The notes: generated by a model from the letters alone, not told the origin. A stretch of 64,000 bases of DNA from CATOSK01 sp963665735 (GCA_963665735.1 OY762444.1:2728001-2792000), one strand, 5' to 3'; shown: positions 23,327-31,458, counted from the first letter of the stretch. Translations and numbers: made by a program.

Positions 23327-24709
23327 ATGATTGATACAGTTAGAATCAACATAAAAGCAGGCAATGGTGGAAACGGTTGCGTCAGCTTTTTGCGCGAAAA
23401 GTTTCGACCGAGAGGTGGGCCTAACGGCGGTGACGGCGGTGACGGTGGCAGCGCCTATATCGTTGGCGACTCCTCCCTTAACACCCTCATACATCTGAAA
23501 TTCAACAGCACCTTTTACGTTGACCGGGGCGGTCATGGCAAGGGTAAAGACCAGCGGGGAGCCAACGGCGCCGACACTTATATCAAAGTTCCCATCGGCA
23601 CCGTGGTTTGGCGCATGGCCGGCCGCAGCCGGTATGACCAGGAATTTGTCGCCGACATTGTGGACGAAACTCCGTCCTTGGTGGCCCAGGGAGGCAAGGG
23701 CGGCTGGGGCAACACCCATTACGTTTCCCCGACGAATCAAGAGCCGATGCTGGCCCAGCAGGGAGAGGCGGGAGAGGCCGTCGTTCTTTTCCTTGAGTTG
23801 AAACTGCTGGCCGACGTGGGCCTGCTGGCCAAGCCCAACGTCGGCAAGTCAACCCTCATTTCCCGCTGCTCCGCGGCCAAGCCCCGCATCGCCGATTACC
23901 CGTTTACCACCGTGGAGCCGATTCTTGGGGTGGTGAACCGCGGCAACGACGACTTTGTAATGATGGAAGTTCCGGGTCTGCTGGAAGGCGCCCACGAAGG
24001 CGTCGGCTTGGGAGACCAATTCCTCCGCCACGCTGAACGCTCCCGCCTCTACCTGCACCTGATTGACGGACTTTCCCCTGACCCTGTTAAAGACTTCCAC
24101 ATGATTAACAATGAACTGATGCAGTTCGACCCTATGATGGCCGAAAAACCCCAGGTGTTGGCCGTCACCAAGATGGACGTGACCGAAGTTAGAGAACGGC
24201 GGGAAGAGTTGGAGTTTGTCCTGCGGGAAGAGTTGGGCGCATTGATGGGCGAAATTCCACGGATTTTCTTCATATCGGCGGTCAGCGGCGAAGGTATCGA
24301 GGAACTGGTGGGGCATCTTTTCCAGCGTCTGAAGGAAGTCCCCAGAGAAATGCCGTTGCCCCAACCGGCTTTGTCCGTGGCCAGGCCCGTCACTTCTGCG
24401 GCCAAGGTTGGGAATGTCCTTGACCGGCGGGTTGGAAGTGAACAGGCCCGTGTTTCGGATGTTGACAATTTCCCCACCCGGCAGCGGGGCAGAAGAGGCA
24501 ACCGCTTCTACATGGACCGCGGCGTTTTCGTGGTGGAGTCCGAAGACCTGGAACGACTGACCTTCAACGCCGACCTGCGCGATTACCGGGTGTTGTTGCA
24601 ACTTTGGCGGGAGATGAATCGTCTGGGAATCGCCCGCCGGTTGCAGGAGGCGGGAATCGTCCCCGGCGACATCATCCGCATCGGGCGGGCGGAAATGGAG
24701 TGGTTCTAG
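23327..24709 (+). CDS. obg: Obg-family GTPase with deviating G motifs
   Basis: 460 residues: glycine-rich Obg domain (1-158), G domain (159-335), OCT domain (about 375-460), the full ObgE/CgtA layout. Obg proteins bind ribosomes and take part in 50S assembly and stress control. Nucleotide motifs differ from consensus: P-loop AKPNVGKS (168-175) has Ala for the first Gly; G3 is EVPG (214-217) instead of DxPG; G4 is TKMD (281-284) instead of NKxD. Switch I PFTT is normal. These changes could lower or alter nucleotide specificity. nadD follows with one base between stop and start. Confidence 0.93.
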   Translation: MIDTVRINIKAGNGGNGCVSFLREKFRPRGGPNGGDGGDGGSAYIVGDSSLNTLIHLKFNSTFYVDRGGHGKGKDQRGANGADTYIKVPIGTVVWRMAGRSRYDQEFVADIVDETPSLVAQGGKGGWGNTHYVSPTNQEPMLAQQGEAGEAVVLFLELKLLADVGLLAKPNVGKSTLISRCSAAKPRIADYPFTTVEPILGVVNRGNDDFVMMEVPGLLEGAHEGVGLGDQFLRHAERSRLYLHLIDGLSPDPVKDFHMINNELMQFDPMMAEKPQVLAVTKMDVTEVRERREELEFVLREELGALMGEIPRIFFISAVSGEGIEELVGHLFQRLKEVPREMPLPQPALSVARPVTSAAKVGNVLDRRVGSEQARVSDVDNFPTRQRGRRGNRFYMDRGVFVVESEDLERLTFNADLRDYRVLLQLWREMNRLGIARRLQEAGIVPGDIIRIGRAEMEWF

Positions 24710-24710
24710 C

Positions 24711-25310
24711 GTGCAGATAGGCGTCCTGGGCGGCACCTTCGACCCGGTGCATTGGGGCCACCTGGTCATTGCCGAAGAAGCCCGCATCCGCCTGGGCCTG
24801 CACAGGGTCGTCTTCATGGTGGCCGGCCAACCCTGGCTGCGGGAGTCCGCCCCTGTCGCCGAATCTGCCCACCGCCTGCGAATGGTGGAGTTGGCCGTGG
24901 AGTCCAACCCGGCTTTTGTCGCCGGAAACAACGAAGTCCGTCGGGAAGGCCCTACCTACTCGGCGGATACGCTGGAACAACTCTCCGCCGAGCTTGGCCC
25001 GGAGGCGACGTTGCACTTCATAATCGGCATGGACGCCCTGGACCAATTACACCGATGGAAAGACCCGGAGCGGCTGCTGCGGCATTGTCGGCTGGCGGTG
25101 GTCAACCGGCCCGGCCACCAGGGAAGTGACGTGAACCAGGTAGTCGGGCAATTCCCCGAGGCGGGGCCGGGGCTGACGCTGGTGAACGTGCCCCGTATGG
25201 AAATCAGCTCATCGGAAATCCGCCGCCGTCTCCGGCAAGGCGTCTCCGTGCGCTACCTGGTCCCTGAGCCGGTGGAGGAATACATCAGCCGGGAAGGGCT
25301 TTATCTTTGA
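24711..25310 (+). CDS. nadD: Nicotinate-nucleotide adenylyltransferase
   Basis: Adenylates nicotinate mononucleotide to deamido-NAD in NAD synthesis. 199 residues with GGTFDPVHWGH at 7-17 (nucleotidyltransferase HxGH motif) and ISSSEIRRRL near the C-terminus. GTG 24711 follows the obg TAG by one base, so the two are translationally coupled, a common obg-nadD arrangement. Confidence 0.94.
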   Translation: MQIGVLGGTFDPVHWGHLVIAEEARIRLGLHRVVFMVAGQPWLRESAPVAESAHRLRMVELAVESNPAFVAGNNEVRREGPTYSADTLEQLSAELGPEATLHFIIGMDALDQLHRWKDPERLLRHCRLAVVNRPGHQGSDVNQVVGQFPEAGPGLTLVNVPRMEISSSEIRRRLRQGVSVRYLVPEPVEEYISREGLYL

Positions 25311-25372
25311 GGAGGCACGGTTTGCACTCTAATGGTTGGGAGTGTAATATGCGTCCCAATTATCTGCGGCGT

Positions 25373-25402
25373 TTGTGAAGTGTGTCACATACTTCACATA
25401 AA
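25373..25402 (+). promoter_or_regulatory. CRP-type palindrome in a promoter before pyrE
   Basis: TGTGA-N6-TCACA (25374-25389) is an exact match to the CRP half-site consensus. It lies inside a longer 23-base palindrome (25375-25397; arms GTGAAGTGTGT and ACATACTTCAC, 10 of 11 pairs). A weak promoter TTGTGA (25373-25378), 18-base spacer, CATAAA overlaps it, so a bound protein would block RNA polymerase. A separate small hairpin CACTC/GAGTG is at about 25325-25345. Confidence 0.55.
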
Positions 25403-25437
25403 CTTAGTTTCGGAAAGTTGTCATACTGCGGGGCGTG

Positions 25438-26046
25438 ATGGTTCAAACAAAGGTTCCTAGTAAAGCACAGGAAGAGGCGGTAGCGCTCTTGAAACGGTGC
25501 GGTGCCCTTCTGTTTGGAAAGTTCACGCTGGCGTCGGGGAAAGAAAGCGATTATTACTTCGATTCCAAGCAGTTGACGATGGACCCCCAAGGCGCCAAGT
25601 TCGTAGCAAAGAACTTGGTTGAGAAAATCCACCAAGAAGGAATCGAATACGTGGGCGGCACGGCATACAGCGCGATTCCGATAGTCTCTCACATTTGCTT
25701 GTACACGGAGATGGAGACTTCGCAACGGCGTATCAACGCCTTTTATATCCGAAAAGAGTCAAAAGGCCACGGCACCGACCAATTGGTAGAGGGAAAGATA
25801 CCTGAAGCTGGAACCGAAGTCGCCATCGTGGAAGACGTGGTGACAAGTGGAAAGTCCCTGCTCGACGCCGTTTTTCAGGCAGAAGAAAAGGGTTGTCGTG
25901 TCACTCATACCATCGCTTTGGTGGACCGGGATGAGGGTGGAAGGGAGGCCATCGAAAGGCGGGGTTACAAATTTTGGTCCCTCTTCACCGTGTCGCGCGC
26001 TGAGGAAGGCAATATAGAGTTCCTGTTTAATGGCAAGGGTGCGTAG
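25438..26046 (+). CDS. pyrE: Orotate phosphoribosyltransferase family protein
   Basis: Transfers the phosphoribosyl group of PRPP to orotate (pyrimidine synthesis) or a related base. About 202 residues: LASGKESDYYFDSKQL matches the PyrE substrate loop and VAIVEDVVTSGKSLLDA is the PRPP-binding motif. The gene is visibly less GC-rich than dnaA or nadD, suggesting separate ancestry. GTG 25435 or ATG 25438 could start it; neither has a strong Shine-Dalgarno. Its end overlaps the upp frame by 17 bases. Confusion with another type I PRTase is possible. Confidence 0.85.
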   Translation: MVQTKVPSKAQEEAVALLKRCGALLFGKFTLASGKESDYYFDSKQLTMDPQGAKFVAKNLVEKIHQEGIEYVGGTAYSAIPIVSHICLYTEMETSQRRINAFYIRKESKGHGTDQLVEGKIPEAGTEVAIVEDVVTSGKSLLDAVFQAEEKGCRVTHTIALVDRDEGGREAIERRGYKFWSLFTVSRAEEGNIEFLFNGKGA

Positions 26047-26725
26047 CCTAATCGGGAAGGACGTCACCGAAGGACTAACGAGCGGAGCGACGCTACATTG
26101 CGAGCGTCGCTCTTGCGTTGGGACAGGCTTAGATTTGAACGCTGACCAGCAAACCATCCTGACGGCCTTGCGTGACCGCAGCAACGGCGCGGCGGCGTTC
26201 CGTCAAGCCTCCGACGCTATGGCCCGGTTGCTGTGTGACGAAACGGTGGCAAAACTGGCTGACGCCTTGGGGAACAGAGCCGCCGACCCGTTGGCGATGT
26301 CCCGCGACGTGATGCTGGTGCCCATCCTGCGGGCGGGACTGGCGTTGTTGCCCGCATTCGTCCGAGTCTTGGCCGACAGTCCGGTTGCCATGCTGGGCAT
26401 GGCCCGCGACGAGGCCACCGGCCAGGCCCGGTTCTATTACCAAAAACTTCCGGCTCATCTGCCGCCCGTGGCCCTGATTCTTGACCCCATGCTGGCTACC
26501 GGGGGCAGCACCGCGCTGGCCGTTGACCTGCTGCTGCAACGGGGATACCAGCCGTCAGCCATTTTCTACACCGGAGTCCTGGCCTCCCCCGAAGGCTGGC
26601 AACGTCTGAGCGGGTTAATCCCCGAGGAAAACATCACGGTGGCAATGGTGGATGCCGGGCTGGACGAACGGAAATTCATCGTTCCCGGTTTGGGCGACTA
26701 CGGCGACCGCTATTGGGGTACGTGA
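26030..26725 (+). CDS. upp: Uracil phosphoribosyltransferase
   Basis: Converts uracil and PRPP to UMP (salvage). The core is clear: VMLVPILRAGLALLP, ARFYYQKLP, PRPP loop LILDPMLATGGSTALA and C-terminal VPGLGDYGDRYWGT. ATG 26030 gives 231 residues, but the first ~35 overlap the end of pyrE and a hairpin and are not family-like. TTG 26135 just before NADQQTILTALRDR would give a normal-length 196-residue protein, so the start is open. Confidence 0.88.
   Translation: MARVRSLIGKDVTEGLTSGATLHCERRSCVGTGLDLNADQQTILTALRDRSNGAAAFRQASDAMARLLCDETVAKLADALGNRAADPLAMSRDVMLVPILRAGLALLPAFVRVLADSPVAMLGMARDEATGQARFYYQKLPAHLPPVALILDPMLATGGSTALAVDLLLQRGYQPSAIFYTGVLASPEGWQRLSGLIPEENITVAMVDAGLDERKFIVPGLGDYGDRYWGT
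26085..26112. promoter_or_regulatory. Perfect 10-base hairpin just after pyrE
   Basis: GAGCGACGCT (26085-26094) pairs with AGCGTCGCTC (26103-26112) around an 8-base loop ACATTGCG, 38 bases after the pyrE stop and inside the N-terminal end of the annotated upp frame. No T-run follows. It may be an attenuator or a remnant of an intergenic element. Confidence 0.5.
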
Positions 26726-26805
26726 AAGGCGCTGGTTGCCCTTGATGGTGGCGGGGTAGGTCTTTCCGGGGTAGAATCGTTTTGTTGCCACGCAGGGAGG
26801 TTCCT

Positions 26806-27121
26806 TTGCGCGATACGGTTACGGTTATTCATCGGGATGGCGACGGCTCCCCGGACTACGTGGTTGTCCTGACCTCCGAGTACCACCAAGAAGGCCGGCA
26901 GTGGGTAGGCGTAGCCCTGGAGTTGGGAACTTCGGCCTTTGCCGAAACGCTGGAACAGGCCCAGACGGAACTTCACGATGCCGTGGAGCTCCGGTTGAAT
27001 GAGTTGGAGCGTCTCACCAAGGTGCAGGAATACCTGGCCGAGAATCACGTCCGCGTCGTACCGAATAAGTCCGGGCGCCGCTGCCCCCATCGCCGGGTTT
27101 GCCGTAACTCCCAGCGCTTAG
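26806..27121 (+). pseudogene. hicB-family antitoxin broken by a frameshift
   Basis: TTG 26806 with GGGAGG six bases upstream starts DTVTVIHRDGDGSPDYVVV..SEYHQEGRQWVGVALELG, a HicB-type N-terminal domain, and helices to ENHVRVVPNKS. Near 27065-27072 the conserved C-terminal end continues in the +1 frame as PGAAAPIAGFAVTPSA and stops at 27119-27121. The original frame runs on into unrelated sequence to 27261. One small indel therefore separates the two halves. Confidence 0.65.
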
Positions 27122-27130
27122 CAGGGCGAG

Positions 27131-27374
27131 TTGAACGTCTCCGGGCGCGACTTGATGCGCCTTCTCGAGTTGGACGGCTGGGGTACGGGGCGGGCGTCGG
27201 AATCACGGCGTCTTTTATTCCCGAAGTTTCCCTGGCGAAAGGTTCCCCCGTTCCACCGTAATCCCCGACAAGTCGGAACCCTTGCCTCCGACTACCTTGG
27301 GGGCTATCCTCAGCGTTAAGCAGACCGGCTTGGGCCGGACCGGGTTGCAGGATTTGTTGGACAAGTACCGTTAG
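27131..27374 (+). pseudogene. hicA-family toxin broken by a frameshift
   Basis: TTG 27131 begins VSGRDLMRLLELDGWGTGR, the HicA N-terminal pattern. After about 27195 the family sequence continues in another frame as HGVFYSRSFPGERFPRS, then IPDKSEPLPPTTLGAILSVK and KQTGLGRTGLQDLLDKYR, stopping at 27374. The catalytic His lies just after the shift, so the toxin cannot be made as one chain. Partner of the broken hicB ten bases upstream. Confidence 0.65.
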
Positions 27375-27418
27375 CCGGAAGGCGGTTTCAATTCAGCCAA
27401 ACGTGGTATCATGCACGG

Positions 27419-27547
27419 GTGATTGTCGGGTTTGGCAGTCGGGGAACCAGCGATATATTCCAAGGCATCAACATCAGGTGGCGCATTATCTTCCGGTGGA
27501 CTGATGATGGCCCCGACGGAGTGGAAATTGTCGACTATCACTCCTGA
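27419..27547 (+). pseudogene. higB toxin with a large internal deletion
   Basis: GTG 27419 starts VIVGFGSRGTSDIFQGIN, the HigB N-terminus, and jumps directly to IRWRIIFRWTDDGPDGVEIV and DYHS, the HigB C-terminus, then TGA 27545-27547. Only 42 residues remain of a family of about 92; roughly 50 residues of the middle are gone without breaking the frame. It sits immediately upstream of higA in the normal order. Confidence 0.7.
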
Positions 27548-27557
27548 ATCGAAGAGG

Positions 27558-27929
27558 TTGAGCAAAGCCCTGGGGCGCATTAACCTGCCCCTGCATCGCT
27601 GCCCCACCCACCCGGGGGAGATGATTCTGGAAGATTTCCTGAAGCCCCTTGGAGTCTCCCAACGGCAGTTGGCAAAGGACATTCGCCTTCCTTACCGGCA
27701 AGTAAACGAGATTATCAACGGACGGCGCGGGATTACTGCGCCCATAGCCCTGCGTTTGGCGATTTACCTGGGTATGTCGGTGGGGTTTTGGATGAATATG
27801 CAGCTCAGTTGGGACTTGTACGTTGCCCTGAAGTCGGACGAGGAAATCCTGAACGGCATAGAACCCCTGCCCCGGCCGGATATGCCGGAATTGTTGAAGT
27901 TGGCAGGAATCGAGGAGAAGAGCGCCTGA
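27558..27929 (+). CDS. higA: HigA-family antitoxin
   Basis: XRE-type helix-turn-helix antitoxin: CPTHPGEMILEDFLKPLGVS, QRQLAKDIRLPYRQVNEIIN (recognition region), TAPIALRLAIYLGMSVGFW, MNMQLSWDLYVA. It should bind HigB and repress its own operon. The TTG at 27558 gives 123 residues; in-frame ATGs at 27504 and 27507 would overlap the higB remnant. The toxin partner is internally deleted, so HigA is now unopposed. The oxidoreductase gene starts right at its stop. Confidence 0.85.
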   Translation: MSKALGRINLPLHRCPTHPGEMILEDFLKPLGVSQRQLAKDIRLPYRQVNEIINGRRGITAPIALRLAIYLGMSVGFWMNMQLSWDLYVALKSDEEILNGIEPLPRPDMPELLKLAGIEEKSA

Positions 27930-29060
27930 ATGAAAGTCTATTATTTCAGCGAGTTCCCGTATCACGAATATCCCGACGAGGAGGGCGAAAAGTACCCGTC
28001 CCTGCGGCTGACCTTCCCCAACACCTACTTCGACCCCGACACCGCCAACGGCCTGTTCAAGCGGTACTTTGACGAGTGCGTCTATGTGGACGAAATGGGT
28101 TTCGACGGCATTATGGTCAACGAACACCACAACACGCCATCCTGCATGAACGCGTCCTGCAACCTGTCGGCGGCGGTGCTGGCCCGCATCACCAAACAGG
28201 CCAAGATACTGCTGCTGGGCAACATCCTGCCCATCCACGAAAACCCGGTGCGCCTGGCCGAAGAAATCGCCATGATTGACGTAATCTCCGGCGGGCGGGT
28301 CATTTCCGGCATGGTGCGCGGCACCGGGGTCGAAACCCTGGCTACCAACGGCAATCCCATCCACAATCGGGAGCGGTTCGAGGAATGTCACGACCTGGTT
28401 ATCAAGACTTGGTCCACCCCCGGGCCCTTCCGCTGGGAAGGGACGCATTATAACTTCCGGGTGGTCAACCCCTGGGTAGTGCCGGTTCAGAAACCCCATC
28501 CGCCGGTGTGGGTGCCCGGCACGGCCAGCCCGGAGACGGCGCAATGGGCGGCCAGCCACGGCTACACCTACGTCGCTTTCCTGACTCCCTTGGATGTTAC
28601 CGAAGACCTGTTCCAGATTTACCGGGACACCGCGGCGGAGGTGGGTTATGAGCCGACGGCGGACAACTTCGGCTACCTGCTGTGTTGCTACGTGGCGGAG
28701 ACCCAAGAAAAGGCCGACGAAGAGGCGCGGCACTTCATCTGGCGCATGGGCACCACCACCCGCGGGCCGCGGGAGTACATGAACCCGGTGGGATACCGCA
28801 CCCAGGCCGGAGAGCAGGTTGCGGCCCGGCGCGCCGTCCGCCCGTTAATCCAGCAGAGCTACGAAGAGCTTAACGAGAACTACCACATCGTTGCGGGAAC
28901 GCCGGACACGGTGCTGGAAAAAATCAAGTACCTGCACGACCGCCTGGGGATGGACCACCTGATTTTCTATGGCCAGGAATCTCGGATGTCCCACGAAGCG
29001 ACCATGAGCAACATCGGGCTGTTCGGAAAAGAAGTGCTGCCGGAAATCCAGAAGTGGTAA
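27930..29060 (+). CDS. LLM-class flavin-dependent oxidoreductase (luciferase-like)
   Basis: 376 residues of the bacterial luciferase-like (TIM-barrel) monooxygenase family using FMN or F420. Typical parts are the N-terminal MKVYYFSEFPYHEYP, NEHHNTPSCMNA, the LLGNILPIHENPVRLAEEIA strand-helix and GGRVISGMVRG. Such genes are abundant in SAR202-type Chloroflexota, where they are proposed to oxidise recalcitrant organic matter. The ATG follows the higA stop with GAGAAGAG upstream. Substrate unknown. Confidence 0.9.
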   Translation: MKVYYFSEFPYHEYPDEEGEKYPSLRLTFPNTYFDPDTANGLFKRYFDECVYVDEMGFDGIMVNEHHNTPSCMNASCNLSAAVLARITKQAKILLLGNILPIHENPVRLAEEIAMIDVISGGRVISGMVRGTGVETLATNGNPIHNRERFEECHDLVIKTWSTPGPFRWEGTHYNFRVVNPWVVPVQKPHPPVWVPGTASPETAQWAASHGYTYVAFLTPLDVTEDLFQIYRDTAAEVGYEPTADNFGYLLCCYVAETQEKADEEARHFIWRMGTTTRGPREYMNPVGYRTQAGEQVAARRAVRPLIQQSYEELNENYHIVAGTPDTVLEKIKYLHDRLGMDHLIFYGQESRMSHEATMSNIGLFGKEVLPEIQKW

Positions 29061-29090
29061 TTCCCGGTAGGGAAAGCCGGCGCTAAGGAT

Positions 29091-29116
29091 AAGGGCGGGT
29101 TTCAAACCCGCCCCTT
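29091..29116. repeat. REP-like palindrome variant
   Basis: Arms AAGGGCGGGTTT and AAACCCGCCCCTT, related to the perfect 29-base palindromes at 4602 and 38361. It lies between the convergent oxidoreductase gene and the EGRQ-repeat locus and could act as a terminator hairpin. Confidence 0.7.
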
Positions 29117-29123
29117 GCATTGG

Positions 29124-29327
29124 TTAAGTCTTGCCGTTAGGGAAGTCTTGGGAGGGCGGCGGTTCGTCGAAAGGTTGACCATTGGCTTGGGCTTCTTGCC
29201 AGCGCTTGTACCAAGCCTCCCAAGCGGCGTTGGTTTCTTGCCGGCCTTGCGCAAGACCCTCTTGCAACCCTTGTTGTCGGCCCTCTTCTCGGAACTTCCT
29301 GATAATCATGGGAGCGAACAGCACCAC
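29124..29327 (-). pseudogene. 3'-partial tandem duplicate of the EGRQ-repeat gene
   Basis: The 67-residue frame from GTG 29327 (VLFAPMIIRKFREEGRQQG..EPPPSQDFPNGKT) matches the C-terminal third of the protein at 29330-29794, from VLFAPKIMRRF onward. It starts two bases after that gene's stop, so it could be translated by coupling. The membrane segments are missing. The arrangement repeats that at 10818-11574. Confidence 0.7.
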
Positions 29328-29329
29328 AG

Positions 29330-29794
29330 TTACACCTTGCCGTTAGGGAAGTCTTGGGAGGGCGGTGGTTCGTTGAAAGGAAGGTTGTTGGATTCCGCTT
29401 CCAGCCGCCTATTGTTCCAAGCCTCCCATGCGGCGTTGGCTTCTTGTAGCCCTTCCTGTCGGCCCTCCACGATCCCTTCTTGCCGGCCCTCTTCAAGCCC
29501 TTGTTGGCGGCCTTGTTCTCTGAATCTCCTCATAATCTTGGGAGCGAACAGTACCATACTTACGCCTCCCTCCACCAAAATTGCCAAGGATAACGCCGAA
29601 CCCAGTGCCACGCTGAACACATCGGACAGCGTGGACATCCAGGTATCCCGGCTCCATGCGTCCAGGTAAAGCCACTGGTACAGGGAGCCGCCCACCACGC
29701 AGATGATGAACACCGCGCAGTAGAGGGCCCAATACGGCCCACTATTATTTCCCGGTTCCATGTCCCATATCGGCGGCCTCCAGCGTTGGCGCAA
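29330..29794 (-). CDS. Membrane protein with EGRQ repeats
   Basis: Unrecognised function. 154 residues: two membrane segments (about 22-42 and 60-84), then MRRFREQGRQQG, EGRQEGIVEGRQEGLQE, then AAWEAWNNRRLEAESN and NEPPPSQDFPNG. The Trp-containing helix and the PPPS tail match the family members at 11077 and, less closely, 1561. A gene-end fragment is duplicated directly downstream. Confidence 0.7.
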   Translation of the reverse strand: MRQRWRPPIWDMEPGNNSGPYWALYCAVFIICVVGGSLYQWLYLDAWSRDTWMSTLSDVFSVALGSALSLAILVEGGVSMVLFAPKIMRRFREQGRQQGLEEGRQEGIVEGRQEGLQEANAAWEAWNNRRLEAESNNLPFNEPPPSQDFPNGKV

Positions 29795-29917
29795 CGCCTG
29801 CGCTCAGGATAAAGATGCAGCGCCTAGGGTGTCAATCCGGCGTTGTCATTTCCGGGACGATTGCCCCGGTTCCGCCGGCTACGGACGCCGGTATGACTTG
29901 AAACAGTCCCGCGTTCT

Positions 29918-30931
29918 CTAGTCCTGCCCCGGGCCGAAGAGTTGGGGCAGGTCCTGGATTTCGGCCCAACCGGGGGCGTCTCCGGCCAGGCCCAGGCGTT
30001 CCCCCACCTTGGCCGCGGCGTTGCGGACGTAGCCCAACCCGACCAATTGGCCGTCGGCGGGGTTGCGGCTGACCGAGGTTATCGCGCCCACGGCTTGACC
30101 GTCCCGTTCCAGGGAGTCCCCGGCAGATACCTTGGCGTCGTCGGGAAACCGCAGCAGGGCCAACCGTTTCTGCACCTTCTGGTAGGTGTCCAGCCGGGCG
30201 ATGACTTCCTGCCCGATGTAGCAACCCTTGTGGAAGTCTATGGAGCCGATGAGTCCGGCCTCCAAGGGGTTGAAAGCGTCGCCCATTTCGGAACCGTGCC
30301 GGGGAATGGCCAGGGACACCCGCGCCGACTCGAAAGCCTCCGCCCCCAGGGGAGTAATTCCGGCGGCGGTCAAGCAGTCCCACACCGGCGGTTGCGACTC
30401 CGGGGCCAGCAGCAAGTCGAAGGAAGGGAGTTGTCCCAGCGGCCGGCGGATGACGTTGACTTCCTGACCGGCGATGGATGCGGCAAGGGAATGGTAGGGT
30501 AGCAGTTGGGCCGGGGACGTACCGGCCGCGTCGGACAGGGATTCCTCTGCGTCGGGGCCGCAGAGGGTGAGTAAGGCGGTTTCAGCGGTGATGTCGGAGA
30601 CTTCCAAGTCTTCCATGATGGTGTACTTGTCCAGCCAGTCATTGACTGCCTGCTGCTGGCCGGGGCTGGTCAACAGCAGGGTGTAATCGCCCAGGTTGAC
30701 CACGCCAATGAGGTCCAGGATGCGGCCCCGGTCGGTGGTCAAAATTGTCGGCGCGCCTTGGCCGGGCTGGAGGTCAACCACCTTGTTGGTGGACAGGCGG
30801 TTGAGCAAGTCCAGAGCGTCGGTGCCGACGGCTTTGAGACGGCCCGCATCGCTGTTGTCGTACAGGGCAACTGTTTCGGTGGCGGCCCGGAACTCGGCGG
30901 TTGCGTCGGTGTAAACGGCGGGCGCGGTCAT
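29918..30931 (-). CDS. ygfZ: YgfZ/GcvT-like folate-binding protein
   Basis: 337 residues of the GcvT fold with the YgfZ signature KGCYIGQEV at 235-243, including the conserved Cys237. YgfZ uses folate to help maintain or repair certain Fe-S enzymes, and is distinct from the aminomethyltransferase of glycine cleavage. An IscA-type carrier gene begins on the same strand about 170 bases upstream, consistent with a shared Fe-S role. Confidence 0.88.
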   Translation of the reverse strand: MTAPAVYTDATAEFRAATETVALYDNSDAGRLKAVGTDALDLLNRLSTNKVVDLQPGQGAPTILTTDRGRILDLIGVVNLGDYTLLLTSPGQQQAVNDWLDKYTIMEDLEVSDITAETALLTLCGPDAEESLSDAAGTSPAQLLPYHSLAASIAGQEVNVIRRPLGQLPSFDLLLAPESQPPVWDCLTAAGITPLGAEAFESARVSLAIPRHGSEMGDAFNPLEAGLIGSIDFHKGCYIGQEVIARLDTYQKVQKRLALLRFPDDAKVSAGDSLERDGQAVGAITSVSRNPADGQLVGLGYVRNAAAKVGERLGLAGDAPGWAEIQDLPQLFGPGQD

Positions 30932-31101
30932 GGCGGCCTCCTGGCGTCGGTTAGATGGCTTTGCACAAAAAGGGCGTCGCCGTTTATCGGTGGCGACGCC
31001 ATTAGTGTAGCAGATTTTATCCCCGCCCCCTCCGGGCGGATTGGTTCGGAAAGCGCAGACCCCAGGGCATACGCCGCGCGCCCTATGGGTTGACGGGCGG
31101 G

Positions 31102-31458
31102 TTATACGCTGAAAGAAGTGCCGCAGCCGCAGCTTTTCTTTGCGTTGGGGTTGCTGAAAACGAACCCCTTGCCGTTCAGCCCGTCGGAAAAGTCCAGCTC
31201 CGTACCCACCAGGTAGATGTAGCTCTTCTTGTCCACCATCACCTTGACGCCGTACTGCTCAACCACCTTGTCGGTCTCCAGTTCCTGGTCGGTGATGGAC
31301 AGGTCGTAGGTCAAGCCGGAGCAGCCGCCGCCCTTGACGGCGACCCGCAGGCCCACGTTGTCGCTGAGGCCCTCTTTGGATGCGAAATACTTGATTTTCT
31401 CGGCGGCCTTTTCGCTGATGGCGACGCCCAGTTCCACCCCGTCCATGGTGATAGCCAT
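31102..31458 (-). CDS. IscA/ErpA-type Fe-S carrier
   Basis: 118 residues of the HesB/IscA family with the three cluster-binding cysteines Cys46 (GGGCSGL), Cys110 and Cys112 (SCGCGTSF). A-type carriers hand Fe-S clusters to target enzymes. AAGGAGA lies seven bases before ATG 31458. Whether it is IscA, ErpA or SufA cannot be told. The downstream ygfZ supports a role in Fe-S maturation. Confidence 0.92.
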   Translation of the reverse strand: MAITMDGVELGVAISEKAAEKIKYFASKEGLSDNVGLRVAVKGGGCSGLTYDLSITDQELETDKVVEQYGVKVMVDKKSYIYLVGTELDFSDGLNGKGFVFSNPNAKKSCGCGTSFSV

